Below, piece by piece: positions 37,948-50,299 of a stretch of 64,000 nt of DNA (the stretch's first letter is position 1; each line of letters opens with the position of its first letter). Origin of the DNA: Megalonaias nervosa (lineage: Eukaryota; Mollusca; Bivalvia; Unionida; Unionidae); contig JAECUM010010995.1 of NCBI GenBank assembly GCA_016617855.1, positions 1 to 64,000 on the forward strand. Reading direction: 5' to 3'. The position numbers and the translations under genes were made by a program. The notes under the pieces were generated by a model. It had not been told where the DNA came from and ran no database searches. It was given only the letters and a program-made list of their open reading frames with translations.

Positions 37948-38292
37948 TTACGTGCCCAATCGAGACATTTGTTGTCTGCCCTTAAATATATGATTTGGAA
38001 ATTCTCCTAGTCTTAAAGGAATGTATAACTGTCTTATTTCGTTATTTTCAGCAGCATATACATATTTTTCACATTCTATAAGAAAGTTATAATTCAATGA
38101 ATTCTTTACAGGGGTTGACCCATTTACTGCATCATGCCATTCTTTCAAGTTACAATCGATTAACCGTTTTCTAAATTGCACAAAAATTAATCTACATGGA
38201 AATATCCTACGATATCCATACAGAATCAAATTCAAAGATACAAGCCAGATGTCTGTTTGGTCCATTATATAACGCCCGGCGTGGGTGTACAC
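37948..38292 (-). pseudogene. LINE ORF2 C-terminal fragment (tentative)
   Basis: The translation contains FRKRLIDCNLKEWHDAV, EKYVYAAENNEIRQL and LRLGEFPNHI. This pattern (F..RL.D...W....EKY.....R..L...RLG..P) resembles the region after the RT in molluscan LINE polyproteins. The RT itself is not attached. Pseudogene fragment; class uncertain. Confidence 0.5.
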
Positions 38293-39093
38293 TATGTCGT
38301 TAGCTCAGACTTTGTCGAATCTCATCCTTCTTATGATACCATCCTTCTTCAACACATCTGATCATTCTCTAAGCTTATCTCTTACCACATACAAAAGTCT
38401 ACTCTGTTTCCCAATCATGTGACCTTCGACTTACGTACTCTGGATAAAACGAGATTTCTGTTCTTACGTCATAGAAATTTCACTTATATACCATTACCTA
38501 TGTGCGGGTCCTATCTTAATGTTGCATTGAATTAAAATAAGTAGTTATTCTTCGATTGTTGAAATATCGCCGAGTGTTATTCTTAACACCTATCAACCGT
38601 GCCTGATTAAGACCTTCTAGGGCCCTAAGCACTGAAAATGTTATGGTGCTTCCCACCACAAAATGTGAAACTCGAAAAGACAATAATAAAAACTAAAAAG
38701 GTGGTAAAATACCAGTGTTGCCATCATTCTATTTCAAAATACTCGTACATGTAGATCCAAATGATAATATATAATTAATTCAATTTTATCAACTATTAAT
38801 TTGAGTTTTTCTGATGCCCTGTTGGGGTGGTGCCCTAAGCACGTACTTAGTGTGCTTGGGTAATCCGGCACTGTGTATAAGACACTTTTCCTTGCTTAAG
38901 CCGCTGGATGTTCTTCCGCCCAAATCTTAGCAATTGGAAAGTATCGCTACAATTATCACCAAATCTTTCAGAATGTCGATGTTATTCCTTTCACATCGGA
39001 AAGAGACGACGATGTAATAAATGCCTAATTCACAAGACGTATATATTTTTGATTTCAATTGTCTGCAACTATTGACTGTATTGTTGTTAGTGA

Positions 39094-39290
39094 TGGTTGT
39101 TGTTGTTGTTGTTGTAGGGTTTAACGCCATTTTTCAGCACAAGATAGGCTAGACATGGCGGCCAGTATAAATAGTGGAGGAAGAACCCGGAAAAACCCCG
39201 GAAAAACTACCGACCCACGAGAAGCTACTGGCAAGCTTTCTCACGTACCCACATTGGTCGAGCCCGAAACTCGAACCCATGCAGACAGAG
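39094..39290 (-). mobile_element. tRNA-derived SINE, family B, young-looking copy
   Basis: On minus it carries the full body and (AAC)n tail and the B box GGTTCGAGTTTC. It is close to the 12443 copy by eye. The 5' head beyond the B box is cut off. A (A)20 run lies at 39459-39478 outside it. Confidence 0.88.
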
Positions 39291-39544
39291 GCGATGACGC
39301 GTTATCTATTCACTGTGACACTGATGAATCTCAGAATAAGGTTTCTTCTAGCATACGATGGAAAAGACCGAGGACAATCCGATTTGCACACTCGTTGTTT
39401 CAAATACACAAGTGGGTGCTCCATAGATATCACTTTCTTTTGACATAATGACAGATGTAAAAAAAAAAAAAAAAAAAAACGTGAAGATATTTGCATTTAA
39501 AACATGCAATGCTGCAAATAATTTTCACGGAGGATTCTAAAGTT

Positions 39545-39845
39545 GAAGATCTGTACTGTAGTGCTACGTCCTGCTCTGAAAAAGCCTAGTCTTCAGCAAC
39601 GAAGCGCTCTGCTTGGGGTTTCAGTATGTTGAGGATGAGCTTACGCATAACCGTGCTTGGGTGACTGATGAGGTTGACTGTTCGGTAGTTTAAGCACAAC
39701 TGCAGATTCCCTTTTTAGGGGATGATCAGAGACTGGTCCATGGGGTGGGCCATTCTCCTGCTTGCCAGATGTTTTTGCAGATATTTGTTAGGACATCTAT
39801 CATGGGGGTCCCTATTGCTTGAACAAGTTCTTCTGATATTCCATT
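39545..39845 (-). pseudogene. LINE RT fragment (RTE/Jockey-like)
   Basis: Translated on minus with one or two frame changes: EELVQAIGTPMIDVLTNICK, IWQAGEWPTPW, LCLNYRTVNLISHPS and VMRKLILNILKPQAE. These match the first RT blocks of non-LTR retrotransposons (thumb-side of RT motifs 1-2). Isolated fragment. Confidence 0.82.
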
Positions 39846-40123
39846 TCTTTAGTGCCTTTATTGCAGCCTAAACGTCTTCCCTGTATGTATGTATGTGTGT
39901 ATGTATGTATGTGTTCATGCGTGCGTGCTTGCGTGCGAGTATGTATATATGAGAAACTATTAAAACTGCATTTTAAAGAATTAATTTGTTGTCCTTCCAC
40001 TTGCTTTTGAAGCTACTTTGTTATGACGTCAGTGACGTCATGAAAACTATATCTAAACACGGACTTTAAAATTCTGTAACAGAAATAAGACAATGTATAT
40101 TGAAGAAGAAAAAGAACACATTT

Positions 40124-40226
<103 letters not shown>

Positions 40227-40510
40227 TTCATTTTTTTTCTCCTGTCGAGCTTCCGGACCTACTTGCAAATTCTTCCGTGACAATGTACAATCTATTTGAG
40301 ATGCACCAGACACAATTTTAATTGATGCACAGTCACCATACAGTTGTCATAAATAATATCAAAGGCAACCTTTGACAACATTTGATCCAGTCTCCATCGA
40401 TTTGGTACATACAGTTGGGATGAAGAGTGTTGCAAAGTCGTTGGGATGCCATCCGATTTCGACATCACGGCTGCTTGAGTGCTTTCATTCAAAATTGTCT
40501 TCACTAACCA

Positions 40511-40906
40511 ATGCTATTACTAATTCTCTTTCATTCGGACAATTCCCATAATTTTAAAACTGCCATAATAAAGCCTTTGTTAAAGAAACCAACGATTGAC
40601 CATGACGGTTTAAAAACTACCGCCCTGTGTCTTACCTCTTCTTATGTCAAAAATCTTAGAAATAAATTTTTCTATTCCCTGAATTCTAATAGCCTTTCTA
40701 GCAATGTACATTTTGCTTATCGCTCTCGCCATAGTACTGAAACTGCCCTTCTGAGAGTAGTTAATGACCTTCTCTCTGATTTGGATAGTGGAAAGATACC
40801 ATTTCTTTCTCTCCTTGACTTGCCTGCGGAGTTTGTAATAGGTCATGATATATTCACTGTCTCCAGTATGCATTTGGTATTCAAGTTAAAGCCCTACTGT
40901 GTTTAA
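40511..40906 (+). pseudogene. LINE RT fragment (CR1-like)
   Basis: Reads SHNFKTAIIKPLLKKPTIDHD, then SRHSTETALLRVVNDLLSDLDSGKI, LSLLDLPAEF and GHDI, in the order of CR1/L2-type reverse transcriptases. The catalytic Asp of the 'LDLSAAFD' block is lost. A small internal deletion lies around 'NYRPV'. Confidence 0.85.
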
Positions 40907-41006
40907 AAACCTGCTTAGTGAGCAAGACACAAATTGTTTCCATACATTTAAGCCCAGTTGATATTTGTGTTGGTGTTGTACAAGGATTTATTCGAGTGAT
41001 GTGTCA

Positions 41007-41648
41007 TCAGCAAATTGTGCCCGTATATTTTCTTATCCATATATATAAAGAGAGAGAGAGAGAGAGAGAGAGTATATAATTATTAAAGAAGGAAAATACT
41101 TCCTGTATAAATCTCCAAGAGATAGAGTCGCAAACCTTTTCAAAATCAACATGTAAAATAATACCATTCATATTGTTCTCTTCTGAAAAGTATACAATAT
41201 CAAATATCAGTCTGACTACCTCCACGGTATACCTACCTTTCACGAAGCCCTTCTAACATTCATGTATTAATTTTAGCAATTTTTTTTATTCTGCTGGCCA
41301 TAAAATTTGAATCCTTCATGTATTGAATTTAACAAAAACTGGGCTAAATACTTCCAGAAGAATTGATAAAATTTGCTAGTGAATCCTGGACCTTTACCAG
41401 TACAGATGTTCTTTAGGCATTTTGAAGATTCCGAATGAGTTATTTCACTCTCTAATTGTTTTTTCATCGTTTTTGAATTTAGGAACCTCAAGTCGTCCCA
41501 GTATACCATCTAGTTTTATTTGAATTATATTATTATCATTTTTACTAAATAATGTATCATATAACTTTTTCACCTCATTCAACATGTTGAACTGGTCAGT
41601 GATTATTTGCCCTGACTCATTTATCTCTTTTGTTATTGTTTTGTTCAT
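41007..41648 (-). pseudogene. LINE RT fragment (L1/Tx1-like)
   Basis: On minus, in order: KLYDTLFSKND, LGRLEVPKF, SEITHSESSKCLKNICTGKGPG, FTSKFYQFFWKYLAQFLLNSI, then KGRYTVEVVRLIFDIVYFSEENNMNGIILHVDFEKVCDSISW. These are the L1-type RT N-terminal blocks through motif A (FEKVCDS for FEKAFDS). An (AG)n tract interrupts the left end (41048-41072). Several frameshifts. Confidence 0.88.
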
Positions 41649-42711
41649 ATAATGTATTTTTCCAAAATAAAAAATATTTTGTCAATATTTTTTTGTCCTT
41701 CTATCCATGTACTTTTTGGCCAAACATTCATCCCTTAGACGCAAGACGAACGCTGTCCGAGCATTAGGTTCTATGTAAATCGCCGCCCAAAGGAGCAAGG
41801 TAGCAATATCAGACTTGCATATTCCGGGTTCTGTCTGTTCCTGACAAGTAAGAGACGATTACATTTTAGTGCATTTAAAACTGGCACTTGAGTATTTTAA
41901 AATCTACTTCTTCTCGTGTCCCTATGCAATAAAGTGTTATCTGAGGACATTATAGAATTAAATTCGACTTTCTTTTTATACATTCTGTAGTCTTTTTTAT
42001 TTTTTTGTTCTAAAGTATCTATTATAAAATGAAACCTTTATCATTTTACTAGATATCTATATGTATTTTTATATGTTATTTTATTTTTTGAGCAAATACA
42101 TTTCGCTGCCAACTTCATGCTCCATAATTAATTATAGATACAAAATGCCACACAAGTTACAGGACATTTGGAGTACAAAATTCAGTATTTTGTATCTAAT
42201 ATAAAACGAGTTCATCATTGGTTAGAAATATCGAGTTCTTTCTACATTTGAAATAATATATTTTGGCTATATTTGAATCATTCGATGTTTAATCATTAAT
42301 ACCGTATTAAAAAACCCACAACAAATTGTAGAAATCTATTAAGTATCTAAGCTTTGAATAAATATAATAAGTTTAAATGTAGTTTAAAGCTAGAATGTAT
42401 AACTGTACATTTGTAAATTTCTATATAGACTTTCATGTATATTTACTAGAACAAGGCAGTACTTGCATATTCAGGGCCTTTTTTTGCCAAATAAGGTTCT
42501 AAGGCAGTAATCCCTTACACCTCACTGATGTGAATTTGTATTTTGTTGCAACGGAACATGAAAAAGTCTTACTCCCTATTCGCAGATATTGTTTTTGATG
42601 CCGGGAGAATTATATCACTCTGTTAGATCTTTTTCCCAAAGGATGCGGTCAAGACAGCACTACCCACACAAAACATTTCGTACTATTTTGCACGTATATT
42701 CAGCTATGGTT
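41649..42711. other. intergenic, no gene seen
   Basis: AT-rich. May include the more 5' part of the L1-like fragment, not resolvable by eye. Confidence 0.45.
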
Positions 42712-43810
42712 TTATCTGAGTTTAGGTAGATCCAAATATAACTGACCTCGTTGAGGATTATATTTTGAGGTACACACTATGTATCTTGATACACCAGCCA
42801 AGCTTCCGTCAGAGATATAGCGTTGGAATGCATCGAGCGCCTCTCGAAGCGACCGAAAAAGCATTCTTGAGGAATATAATATTGTCCAAAGTGTTTTCTG
42901 GCTTAGAAATAAAAGGCTTATCGGCATCTGTTTTAGTAAATACCACCAGCAGAAAACTTTATACTTTGTGTAATTCTTGTGCAAGTGCCTCGTCTGATTT
43001 GGTTGGCCAATATCTTTTTATCCTTTTGAATTTTCTGGCATTTGGTTTGCTGATCGTGGTGTCCTGGCATTTGACGTGCTGGTATTCTAGGTTTAGTTGT
43101 TCCGACTCCAAGCTTATCCAAACTTCCGATAGCGCCTCTGATGAAAGCTTGTCTATGCGCTCTCTCATTCCAGTTTGCTTTATTGCAGACAGCTCATCAA
43201 GCGTAATTTAATCGCTTGTAATTTTGTACAATAGGTATAGCAAATGTTATGTCTCATCACACAGCTTGTTAAATGGTTCTTGGTCAGGAAGACGCAGCAT
43301 TTGCATTATTTTGTTTGTCCAAAGGATTCCATGGGTCAACATAATTGTGGCCAGGCAAAGTGCAACTACCTTTTGACTTAGGAAGTTTGCAAATAAGTTC
43401 ATGAAGATCAGAGGTGTTGCCATGAATTCTGTCGCTCGAAGGCTGTCAAGTGTAGAACCCTCTTCTTTTCTTGAACACAAATATCGTAGTAGCATGCGCC
43501 TATTACATATCAGCAAAACACAAAATTAAATTTTGAAAACGCTAACATAAAAAAGACTATAGGTTGTATCAGCATATAGTAGGGTTTGTGTCTGACATTA
43601 TCTATCCAGGATGACTATCGGCTGCTTAGTAAAGCCGATACCAAAGATGTCTTTGATAAACCTGGAGGCTTCATTTCCAAACATAGCATTTATTGATTTC
43701 ACCACGGAATGATTGTTCTTAGTCTGAGATAAAGTTATACATAACCACTCTGAATTCTTTCTGCACGACTGGAACCATGTTAAATTGGAACAAAACGTAT
43801 ATGACCTATG
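42712..43810 (-). pseudogene. decayed coding sequence of unknown origin
   Basis: Several adjoining frames on minus read like real protein broken by stops and shifts. From right to left: SVVKSINAMFGNEASRFIKD..GFTKQPIVILDR (about 43735-43610); RYLCSRKEEGSTLDSLRATE..NKIMQMLRLPDQEPFNKLCDE (43516-43247); RERIDKLSSEALSEVWISLE..RYWPTKSDEALAQELHK (43168-42959); ALDAFQRYISDGSLAGVSRY..LPKLR (about 42860-42720). Composition and continuity suggest one protein of about 350-400 aa. I recognise no family. Confidence 0.5.
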
Positions 43811-44699
43811 ATGATGCAGGACCGATCATGATCGCATGACCCTACTGCTTAATAAAATACTCAGGACTTCCTTGTCATTGGCGACATTTGGTAGAGCTCT
43901 GAATTAGGGTAATATGTCCAAGGTGCATTATGACATCGTGATCTGATTAAAAAAATTCTAAAGAGACCACATGATAAAGTATCCACAAAATAAATGTGTG
44001 CTGAATTATAAATACAACTTTGTTTTGTTGCCTGGTTTATATGCTTGATGGCGTCAGATGGTAGCAGAAAAAAAAATAAGAATCAGACTGTTCTGCATAA
44101 CTACTGTTGGACTTGTTTATGATGTAGTCGAATCCGTCAAGAAAATTATATGTTGATGACGCAACTGTCATCAGGCTTAATTATTTTTAGCATCGTGTTC
44201 TTACAGAAGACACCTGGAAATGATTTTATGTCAGTGAACGCTTTCTTTCACGTAAAAATTGATTATCTCTATTGTCTTCCAGTAAATGTCATACCAAGCA
44301 GTTCCTTTTATGTACCAACTCTGCGGCCACTGATCTTTCCAACCAGCACAGGCAGCAGCACGCCTGCATCACCGGCAGCAAAATGTGCCAACAGTGGTAG
44401 ACATGCCTTTGCCTTATGCACTTTGTTATGCTACTTTGTTGACATCCAGCGCGTGAAGAATACATTCGGCTAGAGTGATTAGGAACGAATTTATAAATTT
44501 ATAAACACTGACGTCTAGAAGCATCCAACGACGATGCAAACTGGATGATGAGATAATATGGTCTTGTTGATTCGATATCCCAAATCTTGGCTCAGTCAAA
44601 TATCATTATTTCACATTTGTATTTATTATGTGCCAACGGTCCCCCTGCTTGAGTTGGTTGGAAATCTTTATGCTAGCTGACCTTATGTTGGCAATATAA

Positions 44700-45450
44700 T
44701 ATATATTATATCAATATTCGCGAGGATTGCGGACGAGCTTAATAAGATGTTGTTTGAGGTGCGGCATAATGAAACGGAATTTGATGTTGTTTTGGACCGG
44801 AGGCATTACGATAACATTGGTATAGCAAGAATTCATACGGGATCCGGCTGCATCAATGTGTACGCCAATATGAATACTATTTTCTCAGTAGCCATCATGG
44901 GAGAGAACCAGCTGCAAAGATAAATTGATAGATTTGATAAGGTAAAACTGTTTTGTAGCGAGAAAAAAAGACTGATCTCGCTAAGATCGTAGAGAAGACC
45001 GTAAGAGATACATTAAGCGAGCTGAATAGAAAGAATAAGAAACAATAATTGGGACCAGAAGAAATAACGAGGAAAACGTTTACGCTGAAATAGAAAAAAG
45101 ATCACGAGGATACATACGGCTGTTTAAAAAATCAGTTTTAAAGAATTTAACGAACCTGCAAGAAAAGGTGGCTTAGAGAAACTTTTCAAAAGAACTTGGT
45201 CCGCAGCATGGTGATGTAGAAACAATTTTACACATAAAGGATCCTCCTTAGAAAAGAGATTGCTAATAAGATGGGGATGACCCTGAGCCGCAACCAGAGC
45301 CTAAAGTAACCTAAGCCTGAGCCGCGGTCCCAGATAGAAAAGCCGCATACTCAGTCTGAACCGCAGTCTAAAGCTTTGAAGGTATTCAAGCACAACCTGA
45401 AGGCTAGATGCCACAGCTTAAGCCGCTGCAGCGTAAAGCAGATTCTGATT
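44700..45450 (+). pseudogene. decayed coding sequence of unknown origin, divergent to the previous one
   Basis: A frame at about 44703-44922 reads ARIADELNKMLFEVRHNETE..FDVVLDRRHYDNIGIARIHT..CINVYANMNTIFSVAIMGE and stops. A charged, coiled-coil-like region follows. Then comes a Pro/Glu/Gln-rich stretch (PEPQPEPK..., about 45270-45370). It looks like a phosphoprotein- or structural-type gene. No family recognised. Confidence 0.42.
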
Positions 45451-47805
45451 AAGAAACATGAAGATTAGTTGAAGCTTTCTACAAAATATATTTAAGAATC
45501 CACAACAGGGCCGCAATGAGTCATTTCTAGCAGGAGAGGTATCCTATATAAAATACTTAAGGCGAAATTTGATATGAGCACTCTGTTGCTTTTAGAACTA
45601 CCTACCAGCTACTAATGAACCTGAGCCCACGAACGTACGTTGGATAATAACAAATACACGGGGAAAATAAAAAGCAATGGTTCGTTAACATTAACAATCA
45701 GAAAGAATGTAGCATAAAGCAAAACTGTTTTGTTTGAATGCAGATATAAGCAAACGGCTGATCGTGTCGATCTTAAAAGACTCTTAAATTATTCGTAGAT
45801 TCTCAGATTAATTGATGCACAAAAATATTCATTGAGTGGTCATATAGCATGTATTAAGGCTAAAAATGGTCTGCGAAAAGTGATTGATGAAATATATGCC
45901 TTGTAAATTTTTTGGTGAAATATATTGCAAGTTTTCTAAAAATGGCTATTAAATTTGGTTGTGAACTTGATTAATTGTCTTTCATACGGAAAGAAGGAGT
46001 AATTGTAACAAAAGATGACAAACCTAAGCAGTATACATCAAATTGAGATCCTTTACTCTGGCTGTATTGAAAGTAAGGATTTTACATAAGGATTAATGAA
46101 GTTATTTAAGAGGACGATGTTTTGTAGAGAACATAACAAATTTATATATAATGTTTTACATCAAGCAGCAGTATATTCTTTTCTTCCACTACTGATCGAT
46201 TTCAAAAGTCATTTGACTCAAATGCGTGACAATGTAATGACAAGTTATTGAATGTTGTGAAACAAAAACATATGAAATTCGTTTTATCTAAGCAGAAAAT
46301 TTGTGAAAGTAATAATGGTAAAGTCTCTAATTGGTTTCGCATCGAAAGGTGGTTTATACTGTGAGAGCTCGTATGATTAAAACTCTTTTCAGGAAAACAA
46401 GCACAGGTAATATAACCTATGCTGTTTCTAAAACTTCATGATAATTATGGTTCAGATAAATTTCTTAAGTCTGTATTTACATCGTTTTATAGCAATATTC
46501 GAAATGTTGTGATCTCAGGACACATATTAAAGAAAAATAAAGGTGTTGGTTTGATTGGTAAGTATAACAGGTAGAAACATAAACTATTGTCAAGACTATA
46601 AACTCATCTGGGTTTATACTATCGTTGTTGTCTTAGGTGTAGAGTTGGAAATAATTTGGAAACGAGATTAGAATCAATAATTATTGATCTCAAATTCGGG
46701 AATTTAAGATGTTGATAATACTTTGGAACAAGGTTTGTAACTCCATTTTTAAGGATATATGTCATAATAGGTTTAGCTACTTCTAAAAAATGATCACCTT
46801 TATGCTATCACCAAATCCATCTTGCTGGTTGGTCGTTAATCAAGTGCACTCTTTATAGGAATTTGTATAGTATGGTCAGAAAGCAAAATCAAAAGAAATG
46901 TTCTGATTAATTATTATGAGTAGTTCAAACAAAATATATTAAATATTTTAAATAATTTGAAACTTGCCGAACTTAAAGAAATACTATTAAAATAGAAACG
47001 TATGTGCCAATTTTCATTAATAAAATTACAAAATAATTTGCATACAGAATAGATGTTCTTAACTCCACCAGGCCAACTACCTTCAGATCTTTACCGCTAT
47101 TGTTTCTTCACTACTAGCCTATATACTTCGTATTAACATACAATGACAATAAAGCACAATGAACATCTGTCTTCAATTTGTAATTTTGTTATTTGGATAT
47201 ATTCATGGCTGAAACGTCTTTAAGAATTTACAATATTTGAGACATATGAATAGCATAAATGTCTCCGAGCGCCTGCAACAGACTTCAAATTTAAGAGTTA
47301 AAAATTTTATGCTTTGTTGCCCCATTATATATATATCATTCCAACATTTCTGTCAAAGCTGAAAGTGACGATTCCTAATGAAATTAAAGCTAAACTTTCG
47401 AAAGATAGAACACAAATAAACTGTAACTTATAAATATCTGATTGTATGCGTCTTTAACTACAAGGAAGTGTGTTATGTTAGAGACCATGACAGCAACTAC
47501 TTTCCAAGGGATATAAACAATGGTCGCCTCCCTTGTTCCGTTCGACAATAACATCCTGTATATTTATGATAACCAAATATGCCAATCAGGTACCCAGTTT
47601 GTTCTACTGTATGAGGTAAGTTGCATACTTTGACAAATTTATTTACAGGGCGCGATGTGCTCCAGTTGTTGTGTCCAAATGTGTTTCAAAGTCTAGTTTA
47701 GTTTTCCTTTTTAAACGGTGACCACTTTCTTTTAAAAGGTTTGGTTTGGTTTGGTTACGATAATCAGTAACGAATGAGAAAATTAACACAAAATCAACAT
47801 TGCCA
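45451..47805 (+). other. low-confidence coding debris
   Basis: Short protein-like runs occur on plus (e.g. NYGSDKFLKSVFTSFYSNIR near 46440-46500 and NLETRLESIIIDLKFGN near 46655-46700), separated by many stops. They may belong to the same decayed element as 42.7-45.4 kb. No function assignable. Confidence 0.3.
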
Positions 47806-47809
47806 ACAG

Positions 47810-47960
47810 AAGGAAGTCAATAGATTGGGTTTTAGCGGCGTATCAGCACACATAAAGACTATTTGGTGAATGAGAATAGTAAAGTACCTTGCTTTATCAT
47901 AGCACGGTAGCCGGCAGGATTGAACTGAACATATTATGAGGAATGCTAACCACTAATCAC
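47810..47960 (-). mobile_element. possible tRNA-derived SINE remnant
   Basis: On minus, ATTAGTGGTTAGCATTCC resembles a SINE A box. GTTCAATCCTGCCGG resembles a B box, and the 'aaagcaaggtac' module plus CGCTAAAACCC resemble SINE tails elsewhere. Heavily degraded. Confidence 0.5.
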
Positions 47961-48303
47961 ACGTGATTATATAAAAAGCACTCCACCCCCCACGAAAACA
48001 TCAAGATGAATGGCGTTGGTATTGATTAATAATGAAAGTAAAATAAAAAATTTCACAGATTACTTTCATTGTAAGCTATCGTTATTTTTCCTTCTTGTGC
48101 CTAACAAAGATCCATTCAGACAGGTATTCATTACCAAGTTTACATTGATGAAAGATTTAGGTGTCGTTTTCCATGCGATATAAAGTTCAACAAATATTTA
48201 TACCCGAAATATACACTTAAGATTGCAGATAGATCATCAATGTCTCTCTGTCTGTTTTTCACTCTGTCTCTGTCTCTCTCCCTACCTCCATCCCTCTCCC
48301 TCT

Positions 48304-48305
48304 CT

Positions 48306-48355
<50 letters not shown>

Positions 48356-48444
48356 GGGGGGAGAATGAGAAACAGACAGACAGAGATGTGTGTGTATGTA
48401 TGCTACTATCTCCTTCGTTATCTTTATTAACATGATAAAGAGAA

Positions 48445-48535
<91 letters not shown>
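48304..48535. repeat. two (AT)n tracts and a (GT)n tract
   Basis: (TA)n at 48309-48353, (AT)n at 48449-48487 running into (GT)n at 48488-48534. Confidence 0.95.
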
Positions 48536-48536
<1 letters not shown>

Positions 48537-49010
48537 ATACGCTCTTACTGAGTTCGCTATACTTGTTCTTTCCTCAAACGAATCTCAGCAAAGTCCATAC
48601 CTACCTCCTGCTTTGCACAATATGTAATAACGGAATCTAACTCATTGTTCTACCTGTACACATATAAATCAAAGAAAAGATAATCGGTAAACACTTAACT
48701 GCCATGAGTATCATAAAACATCTATTCACATCGTTAACAGGTAAAACAAAAATCTACTTCGGTGAACAACCACACAAGGTGGTGAAAAAGTGTGTTTGCA
48801 GATATAATAATATATCTGCTTATCTGTATGTTTGTCTGTCAATCCAACTATCTCGGCACATATGCACACACATACTGGCGAAGTCATACCGTAAATATCA
48901 GATTATTACAGGCGAACATACTGTGTCAGGATGTTGTGTCAGAATATCTTCTCATCATTAAACGTTAAAAGTAAACGCTTCTGTAAACTGGTATGAGATA
49001 TATAAGGTCA

Positions 49011-49041
49011 CACACACACACACACACACACACACCTCTCA

Positions 49042-49082
<41 letters not shown>
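49011..49082. repeat. (CA)n microsatellite with one interruption
   Basis: About 70 bases of CA repeats broken by CTCTCAC. Confidence 0.95.
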
Positions 49083-49085
<3 letters not shown>

Positions 49086-49883
49086 GCACACAAACACACA
49101 AATGAAGTCCAACTAGAGACACTACCGTGTTACTGAAGTAACATAATATAGGATGTTATTAATAATTTATTAATGTATATAAAGAGATATTTGCTTCAAA
49201 TTTTGGTAGCACGAAAACGAAATATTCAGTTGTACAGTTCTGTTCCTAATACAATATTATGAACTTCTTGAACGCACTTACAATAGAAAAAATCACCGCC
49301 ATTCTATCTTCGCGCAAGAAGCATATTTAGTACACTTTCGCACCGCAAAAGAGCGGATGATATAGTCGGAAAATGAAAAACTAACAAAAGAAAGAAGTAG
49401 AAAAGTCAAGAATACATTTAGGCGATCAAATCTTTGGATTTTCGAAACTAAAAGACTGGGCGGAAGATAATAGCGATGTTGATCACTATTGTTGGAATTG
49501 TTATATGCTTACTTGCGTGTGTTTTCATTTGTTTACAATCGTGTTGAACATACATTAATAGTCAATATTACAGTAACGGAAATACTTTTGTACTTAGTAG
49601 GGAGAGAAATAATGGTGTTTGCATACTGGTCATTGTTTACGTGAGCCAGATAATTCTCACATATTCTGCAAGCATGATTCTTGTTTTGCAGCTTCGTTCT
49701 GTCTCTTATATAGCACAGTCGCCTTATAAATATTATATTGGACAATGCAACCGATATGTTATCATGATCGATATGGTGCTGAAGGTTTCATTATTGTTGA
49801 TTTGGGCTGTGTACATCATACGGGAAATAGTTGTGCTCCTTTTGTGCTGCTTTGTTTTATTTTATTTTCTGGTTGTTTTGTAA

Positions 49884-49937
49884 TACTACTATTACTACTA
49901 CTACTACTACTACTACTGCTACTACTACTACTACTAA
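49884..49937. repeat. (TAC)n microsatellite
   Basis: About 17 copies of a trinucleotide TAC/CTA unit, ending in (TAA)n. Confidence 0.92.
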
Positions 49938-50299
49938 TAATAACTCATAACACCATTCCAATCGATATTGATTAAATGAAAGGAAGAATTTGGCCTGACA
50001 TCTTTTCCCTAACCATTCGTCTAAGTCATATGCGTATCTACACAGTTTCTTGAAATTATGATAAGAAGGTTTAGGATCTTTTAAAAGAGAAAGGGCCAGC
50101 TGGGCTACATGAATATACAGTTTGACAAGTTGCATGTATCACCGTATCAACAGACAGTGAACAAAGCCTAAGAAACACGGGATCATGGCTGCAGAATTTA
50201 TATATAGGTCGCCATCTGTAAGTATGGTCCTATAAGAGTCAAACTGATAATACTAATATTGATCTTTGGGCGTTATAGAAACACCCTGACAATCCGTCG

